Of a stretch of DNA of 43,266 nt, positions 33,631 through 41,797 are shown piece after piece. Positions within the stretch are counted from its first letter, which is position 1; the number at the start of each line of letters is the position of its first letter. The notes beneath the pieces are model-generated. The model saw only the letters and a list, made by a program, of their open reading frames with translations, was not told the DNA's origin and did no database searches. The translations under genes were made by a program, and so were the position numbers. The stretch lies in contig DAOVWH010000001.1 in assembly GCA_030636745.1 (NCBI GenBank), forward strand, positions 1 through 43,266, given 5' to 3'. This stretch comes from UBA1672 sp023140905. GTDB taxonomy: Bacteria; Pseudomonadota; Alphaproteobacteria; Micavibrionales; Micavibrionaceae.

Positions 33631-33666
33631 AGAAGCTAGGGTCAAGACCTAGTCTATTTAGAAGCC

Positions 33667-33915
33667 CTACGCTTTAGGCTTAACTATAAGGCGCACGGTA
33701 CTGTCGCGCCAACGACGGAGATTGCCTTTAGCCTCCAGCTTATCATCTTCTACCAAAACGCGGATGCGATTGGCTACGTCTTGGCCGGTAAGGCTTGCTC
33801 CCTCAAACTCAGGAGCATCAAAAACTTTGGATATTACCATAGCCGTTTTCTGCCACTCTTTGCCAGCCGCAGATGATAATATGATCTTGTCTATGGTTTC
33901 ACTGTTCTTGTTCAT
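33667..33915 (-). CDS. Small DUF3658-like protein
   Basis: An 82-residue cytoplasmic protein. The C-terminal half (ANRIRVLVEDDKLEAKGNLR, then RWRDSTVRL) resembles the C-terminal region of DUF3658 proteins, whose function is unknown. AAGG lies ten bases before the ATG. Convergent with the PhoH-like gene and upstream-adjacent to the 41-residue membrane protein on the same strand. Confidence 0.65.
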   Translation of the reverse strand: MNKNSETIDKIILSSAAGKEWQKTAMVISKVFDAPEFEGASLTGQDVANRIRVLVEDDKLEAKGNLRRWRDSTVRLIVKPKA

Positions 33916-33998
33916 GGTTTATATGCCTTCGTTTGTACATGGAAGTGCTACACGAAGTTTCGTGGAGATGCAATGTTTGTGATGAATGGTGCGAATTG

Positions 33999-34124
33999 CT
34001 AGCCCCACCAAAACCAGCTGGTAAATACACCCACACCGAATCCCATTAACCCGCCTGAGAATGCACAAACCACATACGCTATGATGAAGGCTGCACCGTC
34101 TAGGTTGTTTTGATCTTCTTGCAT
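33999..34124 (-). CDS. 41-residue single-span membrane protein
   Basis: A very short gene: ATG at 34124, TAG at 33999-34001. The first ten residues are polar (MQEDQNNLDG). Residues 12-41 are a hydrophobic, glycine- and aromatic-rich helix with small-residue spacing (FSGGLMGFGVGVF) ending TSWFWWG. AGGAAAACACA precedes the ATG, a good ribosome site, which is the main reason to believe it. It is divergent from the XRE regulator and shares the palindromic operator region with it. A longer frame over the same DNA in another phase has no such support. Function unknown. Confidence 0.6.
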   Translation of the reverse strand: MQEDQNNLDGAAFIIAYVVCAFSGGLMGFGVGVFTSWFWWG

Positions 34125-34146
34125 TGTGTTTTCCTGTGCGTCTGTT

Positions 34147-34168
34147 TATAGACCGTCTATATATAGAC
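34147..34168. promoter_or_regulatory. Palindromic operator candidate
   Basis: Three abutting half-sites, TATAGAC (34147-34153), GTCTATA (34155-34161) and TATAGAC (34162-34168), make two overlapping perfect palindromes: one with a single central base and one with none. A further related TATAGTC is at 34176-34182. The cluster lies between the divergent XRE gene and the small membrane protein gene, where an autoregulatory repressor would bind. Confidence 0.6.
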
Positions 34169-34204
34169 ATACCTTTATAGTCTTTTTCAAGCAATTATTT
34201 ATGC

Positions 34205-34438
34205 ATGAAAAAAGATGAGTATGAAAAATCTCTTGATTTGATTGTAGATGTCCTAGTGAAATCCCGGAAAGAACAAGGTATTTCGCACGAAAAACTTGCG
34301 GCTTTATCCGGTCTAAGCCGCACAGCGATTAGCTATATAGAATCACGTAAAAGCACACCAAGCATCGTTACTTGCATGAAATTATGTGATGTGCTGGGTG
34401 TGAAATTATCGGAGTTGCTGCGGGAGGTAAAACACTAA
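34205..34438 (+). CDS. XRE-family HTH regulator
   Basis: A 77-residue protein that is almost wholly one helix-turn-helix domain: SRKEQGISHEKLAALSGLSR, then TAISYIESRKSTPS and a fourth helix. The small size resembles Cro/C-protein-like regulators. A helix of about 17 residues precedes the domain. No strong ribosome site is seen before its ATG. It probably represses itself and the divergent membrane protein through the palindromes just upstream. Confidence 0.85.
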   Translation: MKKDEYEKSLDLIVDVLVKSRKEQGISHEKLAALSGLSRTAISYIESRKSTPSIVTCMKLCDVLGVKLSELLREVKH

Positions 34439-34529
34439 AGAGCTTGCCCTAAAGAAAAAGCCTGTTTATAACAGCCTCAATATCATGCATTAGAATTATA
34501 TAACTATATGAAATACAAGGAATAAAATA

Positions 34530-34952
34530 ATGGCCATAGAACGTACATTTTCAATTGTTAAACCAGATGCAACAAAACGTAACATCACAGGTGCAATTAA
34601 TGCCAAACTGGAAGAAGCAGGTCTTCGTATTGTTGCCCAGAAACGTATTCATATGAGTAAAGAGCAAGCTGAAGGATTTTATGATGTTCACAAAGAGCGC
34701 CCGTTTTTTGGTGAATTAACAGAGTTCATGTCCTCTGCACCAGTTATCGTTCAAGTGCTTGAAGGCGAAAATGCTGTTGCCAAGAATCGTGAAGTAATGG
34801 GTGCTACTAATCCAAAAGAAGCCGATGCAGGAACAATCCGTAAAGAACATGCGTTAAATATTGGAGAAAATTCCGTTCACGGTTCTGATTCATTAGAAAA
34901 TGCTAAAATAGAGATTAATTATTTCTTCACAGAAGAAGAGATTGTTGGCTAA
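34530..34952 (+). CDS. ndk: Nucleoside diphosphate kinase
   Basis: A 140-residue kinase balancing nucleoside triphosphate pools. ERTFSIVKPDATKRN, the phospho-accepting His117 in NSVHGSDS and the FF-E-EI tail are standard. Good AAGGAA ribosome site. It stands alone. Confidence 0.97.
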   Translation: MAIERTFSIVKPDATKRNITGAINAKLEEAGLRIVAQKRIHMSKEQAEGFYDVHKERPFFGELTEFMSSAPVIVQVLEGENAVAKNREVMGATNPKEADAGTIRKEHALNIGENSVHGSDSLENAKIEINYFFTEEEIVG

Positions 34953-35175
34953 GCTAAAACAAATCTGATTTTGCCTGCTCAGTATAAGCTTTTATTGCTA
35001 TCACAGATAATGTAGTAATTTGACTTAAATCAGCCTGAAGACGTAGACTCCCCTCTTTATTCCATGATAAAAAGAAACATGATGAGGCTTTTTCCGTTTG
35101 TGTGAGAGATATCTCGCGATTCAAGCTTCCCGTCTATTTTTCTGTATCGTCTAACAAGAACAATAAGTGAGAGCT
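34953..35175. other. Intergenic region before ppc, no gene seen
   Basis: The 223 bases between ndk and ppc hold no open frame of note. A TTGACT at 35029-35034 is the only promoter-like box, without a convincing partner. Confidence 0.4.
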
Positions 35176-38112
35176 ATGGATCAGAATACGCAACAGCGCG
35201 CACACACAAATAACAACACAACGCAACACAACTCTGATTTAGCAAATAAGATACAAAACCTATATCATAACTATGAAAAGACAAACCACGATAATCCGTT
35301 TGTCAGTCCGGTTCTGAAATTATCTCTGCACATTAGTCGCATGCTGGAAAATCAAGAGCTTACACCAGAAGACTTAAACACAATTATTAAGCACTTCACT
35401 CTTGATTCACTCGAACGCCGCGCACGCCATATGGCTAAATATTACGCTCAGTGTAATGAAGATAAAAACTTACAAACATTGAATAAACTCTTTACAGACC
35501 TTACAAAAGGTGAGGATAAAAAAATTACGTCTTTTGATAATTTTCAAAAACGTATCGAACACTTGTTCTATGGCTTCGTTTTTACAGCTCATCCAACCTT
35601 TTCAATGTCTTTGGGTCTATCGCGTGCACTCATTAATTACGCAGCTTCCCTTGCTGGAGCAAAAGACAAAAAAACGTTTGAAGACATACGCAAAGCTTAT
35701 GAAGAAAAACCGTACTCTCCCCTCGATCTTAAAACAGAAACAAATTTTTCTCTTCTGGCAATAGACAATTTACACGATGCTTTCGAGCAAATGATCCGCA
35801 TTGCTTTCAATGTTGCAAAAAAAGCCTACCCCGATCAATGGCTACAATTACGCCCAAATCTAAGCTCAATTGCGACATGGGTTGGCTTTGACATTGATGG
35901 ACGTAAAGACATTCAATGGGCAAAAACATTCGAAAACCGTATCGAGCTTCAAGTTCGCCAGCTCAACTCATATCAGAAAAATATTGTCCAGTTGATTGAT
36001 ATATATGGAGAAAATAAAACCGCATTCCTGATACCCTTATTAAAAGATATCAAGAACACGCATGATCTAATGAAAGATCATGGATATTTCTTCTCTAAAT
36101 ACAATCAATTTGTAGATCCTAACTTACAACAGCTACAAGAAGCATCCAAAGCATTAATCCAAAGCGCAGATAAACGCCTCTTAAGTGCTAAACCTCTTAT
36201 CAAAGTAATAGAAAAAGCTTTGCCGGAAGTGACAGATAAAAAGCTCACGACCGATCTTCTTATCCTTTTAACCCAACTCAAAACTTTTGGCCTAAGCCGG
36301 GCAAATGTGCATTTCCGCATCAATGCCAACCAAATACACAACGCCATTAATAACCACTTGCACTTGGAAACGCATCCAGACAATGCTTCACACCGTCATG
36401 CTTATATAAGTGGTATTAACGGCCTGCTTAAAGACGTCAAACCAGTTAACATTCATTTCGGTGACATTGCTGACGAGGAAATGACTGCGCGTTACGAGTT
36501 CATGCTTATTCAGCAAATTGTTCAATATATCGATAATGATTGCATTATCCGCTTTCTAATCGCAGAAACCGAGAGCGCTTTTACCCTGTTAACAGCACTC
36601 TACTACGCTAAATTGTTCAAAGTTGAGCAACATGTTGATATTTGCCCCCTCTTTGAAACAGAACGCGCTCTGCAAAATGGTTCACGCTATTATCAGACGT
36701 TACTAAAAAACAACCATTTCAAAACCTATATCCGGCACAGAAAACGCTTAAGCGTCCAAACAGGTTATTCAGATGCCGGACGCTATATCGGCCAACCTGC
36801 TGCTGGGGCCTATATTGAACGCTTGAAAGAACGTATTATTAATTTATTTGACGATACGAAGTTAGGTGATGACGTTTCCCTGCTCTTTTTTGATACGCAT
36901 GGAGAATCAGTTGGCCGTGGGGGACACCCACTTAGCTATACAGAGCGCCTGCGCTATATATGCTCTCCATATCTTCTATGCACACTAGCTCAGAAAAATA
37001 TCAACTACACTCAAGAGAGCAGTTATCAAGGCGGAGATGGATTTCTACCATTCTTTAACAAATCCACGACATTGGCGTTGTTAACCCGCAGCATCGAATA
37101 CTTCTCAAGTTCCCATACGAATAAATGCTGCACTGAAGATCCATATTATACATCCCCGGCGAGAAAAGAGGTTGCCGAGTTCTTCTCAGCCTCCACGAAC
37201 ATTCAGGTTGATCTGGTTAAAAACCCACATTACGCAAACTTGCTGGCTACGATTGGTACAAATATGATGTCCCCTTCCGGTAGCCGCGCAGTTAAACGCT
37301 CAAAAAACGCCAAGGTAAAGCGTGCAGAAATAAGCCACTTCCGCGCCATTCCACATAATGCAATATTGGGACAATACGGCCTTCTAGCCAATACAATTAC
37401 CGGACTTGGCCGCGCTTTTCATGAACATGCCAACTTTGCCAATGAATTGGAGCAAAAATCAGAACGCCTGAAATCCATATTCTCACTAAGCGACTATGCT
37501 TTTAGCCTATCTAATCCGCAAATTATGAAAGCCTATATCAGCTTGTTCAATCCAACATTTTGGCTAACTCTGGCACAGAACCACCCGGATTTAGCGCGTT
37601 CAAACCAATTATCTATAATCGCCAGCCACCTCGAAAAAAGCGGACATCATGACGGCATTATGAGCATATACCGACACTTTGCGTGGGATTACACTATGTT
37701 AAAGCGCCATCGCAGTATCAGTAACACAGAAGATGCTGAAAAGATCGTCAATATGGCCTGTCTTCACGCACTGCGCATAGCACTTATCCGCAAAATCTAT
37801 ATTCTGGCTATGGATATACCGCGCTTTAACCCGCAGCATTCCACAACCCGCAGGGACTTGAATGATATTATTTTCAAGCTGGATATTGATCATGCCGCCG
37901 ATTTATTAGAAGTTATCTTCCCCGCACATGATGACGAGGCAAGGACTTATGATTTTGGTGAGATTTCCGAATACCAACAACAAAAAGAAGAAAAAGGGGA
38001 AGTCGGATACAGCACTATCCGCAATAACATCACGATTCCATTGCAAAATACACATAAGCAGATTCATGATATCTCTACAGCACTAGCCCACTATATGGGT
38101 TTCTTTGGATAA
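35176..38112 (+). CDS. ppc: Divergent phosphoenolpyruvate carboxylase
   Basis: A 978-residue protein related to PEP carboxylase, which makes oxaloacetate from PEP and bicarbonate. Recognisable landmarks in order: FVFTAHPT (catalytic His near 139), GFDIDGRKD in place of GDRDGNP, PLFETERAL, GYSDAGRYIG in place of GYSDSNKD, THGESVGRGGHP in place of HGRGGSIGRGG, and YQGGDG. The second Arg of the GRGG loop is kept but the first is Glu. The usual C-terminal RNTG is replaced by HYMGFFG. It may be a functional but distant branch or have another activity. ATG at 35176 chosen over an in-frame GTG at 35167. No other carbon-metabolism gene except phaB adjoins it. Confidence 0.78.
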   Translation: MDQNTQQRAHTNNNTTQHNSDLANKIQNLYHNYEKTNHDNPFVSPVLKLSLHISRMLENQELTPEDLNTIIKHFTLDSLERRARHMAKYYAQCNEDKNLQTLNKLFTDLTKGEDKKITSFDNFQKRIEHLFYGFVFTAHPTFSMSLGLSRALINYAASLAGAKDKKTFEDIRKAYEEKPYSPLDLKTETNFSLLAIDNLHDAFEQMIRIAFNVAKKAYPDQWLQLRPNLSSIATWVGFDIDGRKDIQWAKTFENRIELQVRQLNSYQKNIVQLIDIYGENKTAFLIPLLKDIKNTHDLMKDHGYFFSKYNQFVDPNLQQLQEASKALIQSADKRLLSAKPLIKVIEKALPEVTDKKLTTDLLILLTQLKTFGLSRANVHFRINANQIHNAINNHLHLETHPDNASHRHAYISGINGLLKDVKPVNIHFGDIADEEMTARYEFMLIQQIVQYIDNDCIIRFLIAETESAFTLLTALYYAKLFKVEQHVDICPLFETERALQNGSRYYQTLLKNNHFKTYIRHRKRLSVQTGYSDAGRYIGQPAAGAYIERLKERIINLFDDTKLGDDVSLLFFDTHGESVGRGGHPLSYTERLRYICSPYLLCTLAQKNINYTQESSYQGGDGFLPFFNKSTTLALLTRSIEYFSSSHTNKCCTEDPYYTSPARKEVAEFFSASTNIQVDLVKNPHYANLLATIGTNMMSPSGSRAVKRSKNAKVKRAEISHFRAIPHNAILGQYGLLANTITGLGRAFHEHANFANELEQKSERLKSIFSLSDYAFSLSNPQIMKAYISLFNPTFWLTLAQNHPDLARSNQLSIIASHLEKSGHHDGIMSIYRHFAWDYTMLKRHRSISNTEDAEKIVNMACLHALRIALIRKIYILAMDIPRFNPQHSTTRRDLNDIIFKLDIDHAADLLEVIFPAHDDEARTYDFGEISEYQQQKEEKGEVGYSTIRNNITIPLQNTHKQIHDISTALAHYMGFFG

Positions 38113-38152
38113 AGATATAATCCGGTAATTATAAAGCACTGCCCAAAACATG

Positions 38153-38168
38153 TGTTATCGAGATAACA
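38153..38168. promoter_or_regulatory. Palindrome upstream of phaB
   Basis: TGTTATC and GATAACA are perfect inverted halves around GA. It lies 93 bases before phaB and 40 after ppc. AT-rich with no T run, so more like an operator than a terminator. Confidence 0.4.
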
Positions 38169-38260
38169 ACACATAGAAAGGGATTCTTAGTAGGGTAGAC
38201 AGCTCGGCACTAATGTGGAATAATTCCTTCGTTTTTATCTAACCTTAAAAGGGACTAATC

Positions 38261-38980
38261 ATGAGAACAGTATTAATTACAGGAGGCACCTCTGGTATTG
38301 GTGCCGTAACAGCGCGAGCTTTCAAAGATGCAGGCTATAATGTAGTTGTGAACAATGTTTTTGACGATGAGCCAACAGCAAAATTCAAGGAAGAAACAGG
38401 TATCCCCGCTTATATCTGGGACGTTACGGATTTTGACGGATGTGCCAAAGGTGTTGCTCAAGTCATCGAAGAACATGGTGCTATTGATATTTTGGTCAAT
38501 AATGCAGGAATTATCCGCGATGCCATGCTTCACAAAATGGACCCGGATAAGTGGAACTCCGTGATTAACGTAAACTTGAATTCTGCATACAATATGTGTC
38601 ATGCCGTGATTAATCATATGAGAGAACGTAAATACGGTCGCATTGTTTCAATCGGCTCTGTAAACGGTCTAGCCGGACAAATGGGGCAAACTAACTACTC
38701 CGCGACAAAAGCGGGTATTATTGGTTTCACCAAAGCTTTGGCTCGCGAAACATCTCGCAAAGGCATCACAGTAAACGTTGTAGCTCCTGGATATGTGAAC
38801 ACAGCTATGATGCAAGACATCCCCGAAGATATTTTAGCTGGAATCGTTGATTCTGTTCCTGTTGGCCGTTTAGCAGAACCTGAAGAAATCGCCCACGCAG
38901 TACTTTTCCTTGCTGATGAAAATTCAGGCTTCATCACAGGCGAAACACTTTCCATTAATGGCGGTCTTTACATGCAGTAA
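38261..38980 (+). CDS. phaB: Acetoacetyl-CoA reductase
   Basis: A 239-residue short-chain dehydrogenase reducing acetoacetyl-CoA to (R)-3-hydroxybutyryl-CoA for polyhydroxybutyrate synthesis. GGTSGIG cofactor loop, NNAGIIRDAMLHKM, catalytic Ser in SIGSVNGLAGQMGQTNYS and Tyr-x3-Lys match PhaB better than FabG; the SVNG..GQ.GQTNYS string is a PhaB mark. Good AAGGGA site. phaA and phaC are not in the window. Confidence 0.88.
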   Translation: MRTVLITGGTSGIGAVTARAFKDAGYNVVVNNVFDDEPTAKFKEETGIPAYIWDVTDFDGCAKGVAQVIEEHGAIDILVNNAGIIRDAMLHKMDPDKWNSVINVNLNSAYNMCHAVINHMRERKYGRIVSIGSVNGLAGQMGQTNYSATKAGIIGFTKALARETSRKGITVNVVAPGYVNTAMMQDIPEDILAGIVDSVPVGRLAEPEEIAHAVLFLADENSGFITGETLSINGGLYMQ

Positions 38981-39009
38981 TTAACTTTGCTGAAAAATTT
39001 ATTTAAGAT

Positions 39010-39045
39010 GAGGATGGCTGAATAATCTTTAGCCGTTCTCTTTTT
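39010..39045 (+). terminator. Rho-independent terminator after phaB
   Basis: GAGGATGGCTG and TAGCCGTTCTC pair over ten to eleven positions with G-U wobbles, followed by TTTTTATTT. Confidence 0.7.
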
Positions 39046-39053
39046 ATTTATGC

Positions 39054-40466
39054 CTATTTTTTCAGCTTTTTATAAAAAGTTGATTTAGCCATCCCTAGAG
39101 CTTTTGCTGCTTGGGTGACATTATGGTCAAAATAATCAAGAGCAATGCGCATTGCTTCTTTCTCTATCTCATCAATTGGCTTGAATTTACCATTATCTAA
39201 TACGACACGTATCTGACCAATATCGCCAAGCTCGTCTTGAAAGTATTTTTTAACACTATACTCTACCCCCTTGTTATCAAAGGATTCATCCTGAAAAAGA
39301 ACATCGTCAACACCCAATATGTTGTTTTCACTAACAACCATCGCCCTATTAATAACATTTTCCAGTTCACGCACATTTCCTGGCCAACTATACTCCATCA
39401 AAGAAGCTTCTAATACAGTGGACAGATCCTTGGGAACGCCGCCCTCCCGAATACAAAACCGCTCTACAAAATGAGAAGCTAATGGCAAAACATCACCTTT
39501 ACGCTGAGATAATGATGGCAGATTAATTGAAAGAACATTCAAACGAAAATATAAATCTTCACGAAAAGCCCCTTTCTTAACCTCCTTATATAAATTACGA
39601 TTCGTTGCAGATATAACTCTAATATTTACTGGCAAAGGCCTTCCGGCACCAACAGGCTCAACTTCTTTTTGTTGTAACACCCTCAACAATTTAACCTGCA
39701 TCTCCAGCGGCAATTCGCCAACTTCATCGAGAAAGATCACCCCGCCCTCAGCTTCACGGAACTTTCCAATCACTTTTTCCGTCGCGCCAGTAAAAGCGCC
39801 CTTCTCGTGACCAAAAAGTGTGCTTTCAACAAGCTGCGGCGGTATAGCACCGCAATTCACCGCAATAAAAGGATAATCAGCACGCACACTTTCCCCGTGG
39901 ATAGCACGCGCAAAAACCTCCTTCCCCGTTCCTGTGTCTCCACTAATCAAAACAGCAATGTCAGACCGAGCAGCTTTACGCCCCAAAGCCACAGGATCGC
40001 TCAACCCCGTGTCATGTCCAATCAAATTATCAAAATGCAGCGCCCCTTCTTGTTGGCGTTTAAGCCGCGCAACTTCCTTGGTAAGCGTACCAAGCTTAAG
40101 CGCATTTTTAACCGTTATCACCATGCGTTCCACTTCATAGGGCTTAACCAGAAAATCCATAGCTCCCAAGTGCATAGCCTTAACTACATCATCAATATCA
40201 CGACTACCAGTTAGCATAATTACAGGAAGAACTGGATATTTTTGACGAATAATTTCCAGAGCTTCCATTCCGCCCATAACCGGCATGCTAACATCTAAAA
40301 TAACAAGCTTTATGGACTGAACATTTTCATTCTCTTCCAGCTTCACCAATGCTTCACGCCCATTTCTTGCCTGAAGTGAGTTAAACCCCATACGTCGATG
40401 CAATAGCCTAGACAACATCTTACTTTGTGTTTCATCGTCTTCTACGATCAAAACCGGATACGTCAT
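39054..40466 (-). CDS. NtrC-family sigma-54-dependent response regulator
   Basis: A 470-residue transcription activator. Receiver domain (1-120) with phospho-acceptor Asp58 in KLVILDVSMP and the conserved Lys in FLVKPYE. AAA+ domain with Walker A SGDTGTGKE, the sigma-54 contact loop GAFTGA, and Walker B GVIFLDEVGELP. The C terminus ends in a Fis-type helix-turn-helix VTQAAKALGMAKSTFYKKL. An insert of about 50 residues separates AAA+ and HTH. Good AAAAGGAAAA site. It is divergent from a sigma-54 promoter 230 bases away that leads the response-regulator genes, its most obvious target. Confidence 0.93.
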   Translation of the reverse strand: MTYPVLIVEDDETQSKMLSRLLHRRMGFNSLQARNGREALVKLEENENVQSIKLVILDVSMPVMGGMEALEIIRQKYPVLPVIMLTGSRDIDDVVKAMHLGAMDFLVKPYEVERMVITVKNALKLGTLTKEVARLKRQQEGALHFDNLIGHDTGLSDPVALGRKAARSDIAVLISGDTGTGKEVFARAIHGESVRADYPFIAVNCGAIPPQLVESTLFGHEKGAFTGATEKVIGKFREAEGGVIFLDEVGELPLEMQVKLLRVLQQKEVEPVGAGRPLPVNIRVISATNRNLYKEVKKGAFREDLYFRLNVLSINLPSLSQRKGDVLPLASHFVERFCIREGGVPKDLSTVLEASLMEYSWPGNVRELENVINRAMVVSENNILGVDDVLFQDESFDNKGVEYSVKKYFQDELGDIGQIRVVLDNGKFKPIDEIEKEAMRIALDYFDHNVTQAAKALGMAKSTFYKKLKK

Positions 40467-40606
40467 CTGTTTTCCTTTTCATTGTTCGTGGACATAATTT
40501 ACCACAACAAAACGCAAAAGAATTTAACCAATACGTGTGTATTCAAATCTCTTGTAGCCTATTTTTATACAAACATAATTACTCAAAAAAAACCGTCTAT
40601 TATAGA

Positions 40607-40625
40607 GAGAAAAACTGTTTTTCTC
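40607..40625. promoter_or_regulatory. Dyad 1 upstream of the sigma-54 promoter (enhancer candidate)
   Basis: GAGAAAAA and TTTTTCTC are perfect inverted halves around CTG. Located about 76-94 bases upstream of the -24 element, within the usual distance for an NtrC-type activator site. Confidence 0.45.
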
Positions 40626-40659
40626 ATTTTCATACGTTCGATTATAAGAAAATCATTCC

Positions 40660-40683
40660 AATCAATTTAGTAACTAATTGATT
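40660..40683. promoter_or_regulatory. Dyad 2 upstream of the sigma-54 promoter (enhancer candidate)
   Basis: AATCAATT and AATTGATT are perfect inverted halves around an 8-base spacer. It is 16 bases upstream of the -24 element, close for an enhancer; it could bind IHF-like or other proteins instead. Confidence 0.35.
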
Positions 40684-40698
40684 TATATGCAAAACTAT

Positions 40699-40714
40699 TT
40701 GGCACAACTTTTGC
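40699..40714 (+). promoter_or_regulatory. Sigma-54 (-24/-12) promoter
   Basis: TTGGCACAACTTTTGC matches the sigma-54 consensus TGGCAC-N5-TTGC: invariant GG (40701-40702) and GC (40713-40714) with exactly ten bases between. Transcription should start near 40726, about 90 bases before the first response-regulator gene. The intergenic region 40467-40817 holds this promoter and two dyads; nothing else is recognised. Confidence 0.8.
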
Positions 40715-40817
40715 GCTATTAAACAGATAAATATATAGATTTTTGGTTGAATTTTTTTATAATTGCTCTGGGGTAACAATCAAGGAGAATTACTTTTGGT
40801 TAGGGAAGGATTAGGTC

Positions 40818-41708
40818 ATGCAGATTATCTCACAAAGCAGCGAAAACCACTTGTTACAAGATTTAAGATCCCTTTGGCAAAACAACACACAATACAGGTG
40901 CTTGCAATTTAAATTTTCCCAAACTGAAAAATATAACGATGAATGGCCTGATTTAATATCAGCAGAATTAACATTGTTTTTCGAAGACGTGTTTTTGGAT
41001 GTATATGTCTGTAAAGATCACGATATTTTTATTATCAACCGGACGATGACACATAAACGTGTCGCACAATTTCTAACCCACCTAGGACCAAAACTTGGGC
41101 CAGCCCGTGACGAAATATCCGGGCTAGCCTCTCTTTATGAAATTGGTATAGATTGGGCAATACTGCGATCTATTTGCGAGAAAAAAATTGATACTATCAG
41201 ATTAGAAAGATACATAGCCAAACAAGGAAAAGAGAGTAAACACCACAAAGACGATATAAACACAGAAGAAAAATCACAAACAATTAAAGAAGCCAACGAA
41301 GAAATGGTTCTCTCCCTCCCTCGCCGACGCAAAAATCGTAAAGTAACAGAGATTTTAGTCGTCGAAGACGATCCACTATCTCAACGTCTTATAGGTAACG
41401 CTTTAAAAGATACACATAGCTACACAATTATAGGCGAAGGAAAAAAAGCATGTATGACATATCTTATAAAAGCACCAGATATATTGTTCCTTGATATTGG
41501 ATTACCCGACATCAGCGGCCATGAGGTTTTAAAGAGTATTTTTGAAATAGATCCAGAAGCCTATGTTGTAATGTTCAGCGGCAATGGAGATAAAGAAAAC
41601 GTTCTTAAAGCTATCGATGTCGGGGCAAAAGGTTTTTTAGGAAAGCCATTTACACTCGACAAACTAATGCAATACATTGAAAAATCACCACACATAAAAG
41701 GAAAATAG
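40818..41708 (+). CDS. Response regulator with novel N-terminal domain (1)
   Basis: A 296-residue protein. Residues 1-115 form an alpha/beta domain I cannot assign (CLQFKFSQ strand, helix, then VYVCKDHDIFIINR hairpin, and SLYEIGIDWAI). A charged linker of about 60 residues follows, then a C-terminal receiver domain with acidic VVEDDP, phospho-acceptor Asp in DILFLDIGLP, and Lys in FLGKPF. The receiver at the C terminus, and no output domain, is the reverse of usual regulators. Its paralogue follows 90 bases downstream. Expected to be driven by the sigma-54 promoter upstream. It may act by protein contacts within a phosphorelay. Confidence 0.85.
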   Translation: MQIISQSSENHLLQDLRSLWQNNTQYRCLQFKFSQTEKYNDEWPDLISAELTLFFEDVFLDVYVCKDHDIFIINRTMTHKRVAQFLTHLGPKLGPARDEISGLASLYEIGIDWAILRSICEKKIDTIRLERYIAKQGKESKHHKDDINTEEKSQTIKEANEEMVLSLPRRRKNRKVTEILVVEDDPLSQRLIGNALKDTHSYTIIGEGKKACMTYLIKAPDILFLDIGLPDISGHEVLKSIFEIDPEAYVVMFSGNGDKENVLKAIDVGAKGFLGKPFTLDKLMQYIEKSPHIKGK

Positions 41709-41797
41709 CATTAATGTATTCTACTTTTAATTCGGCCATTTACCGTATTAACTTAATAAACACAATAAAGTACTTACAAAACGTGTAGGAGTAAAAA

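Noticed and set aside
33636..33652. CTAGG/CCTAG hairpin after the PhoH-like gene as terminator
   Set aside because: The loop is too tight, the stem needs a bulge and there is no T run.
33919..34194. 91-codon open frame on the minus strand
   Set aside because: It is in a different phase from the 41-codon gene that has the ribosome site, and its product is Arg/Cys/His-rich in a way typical of a shadow frame; it also spans the operator.
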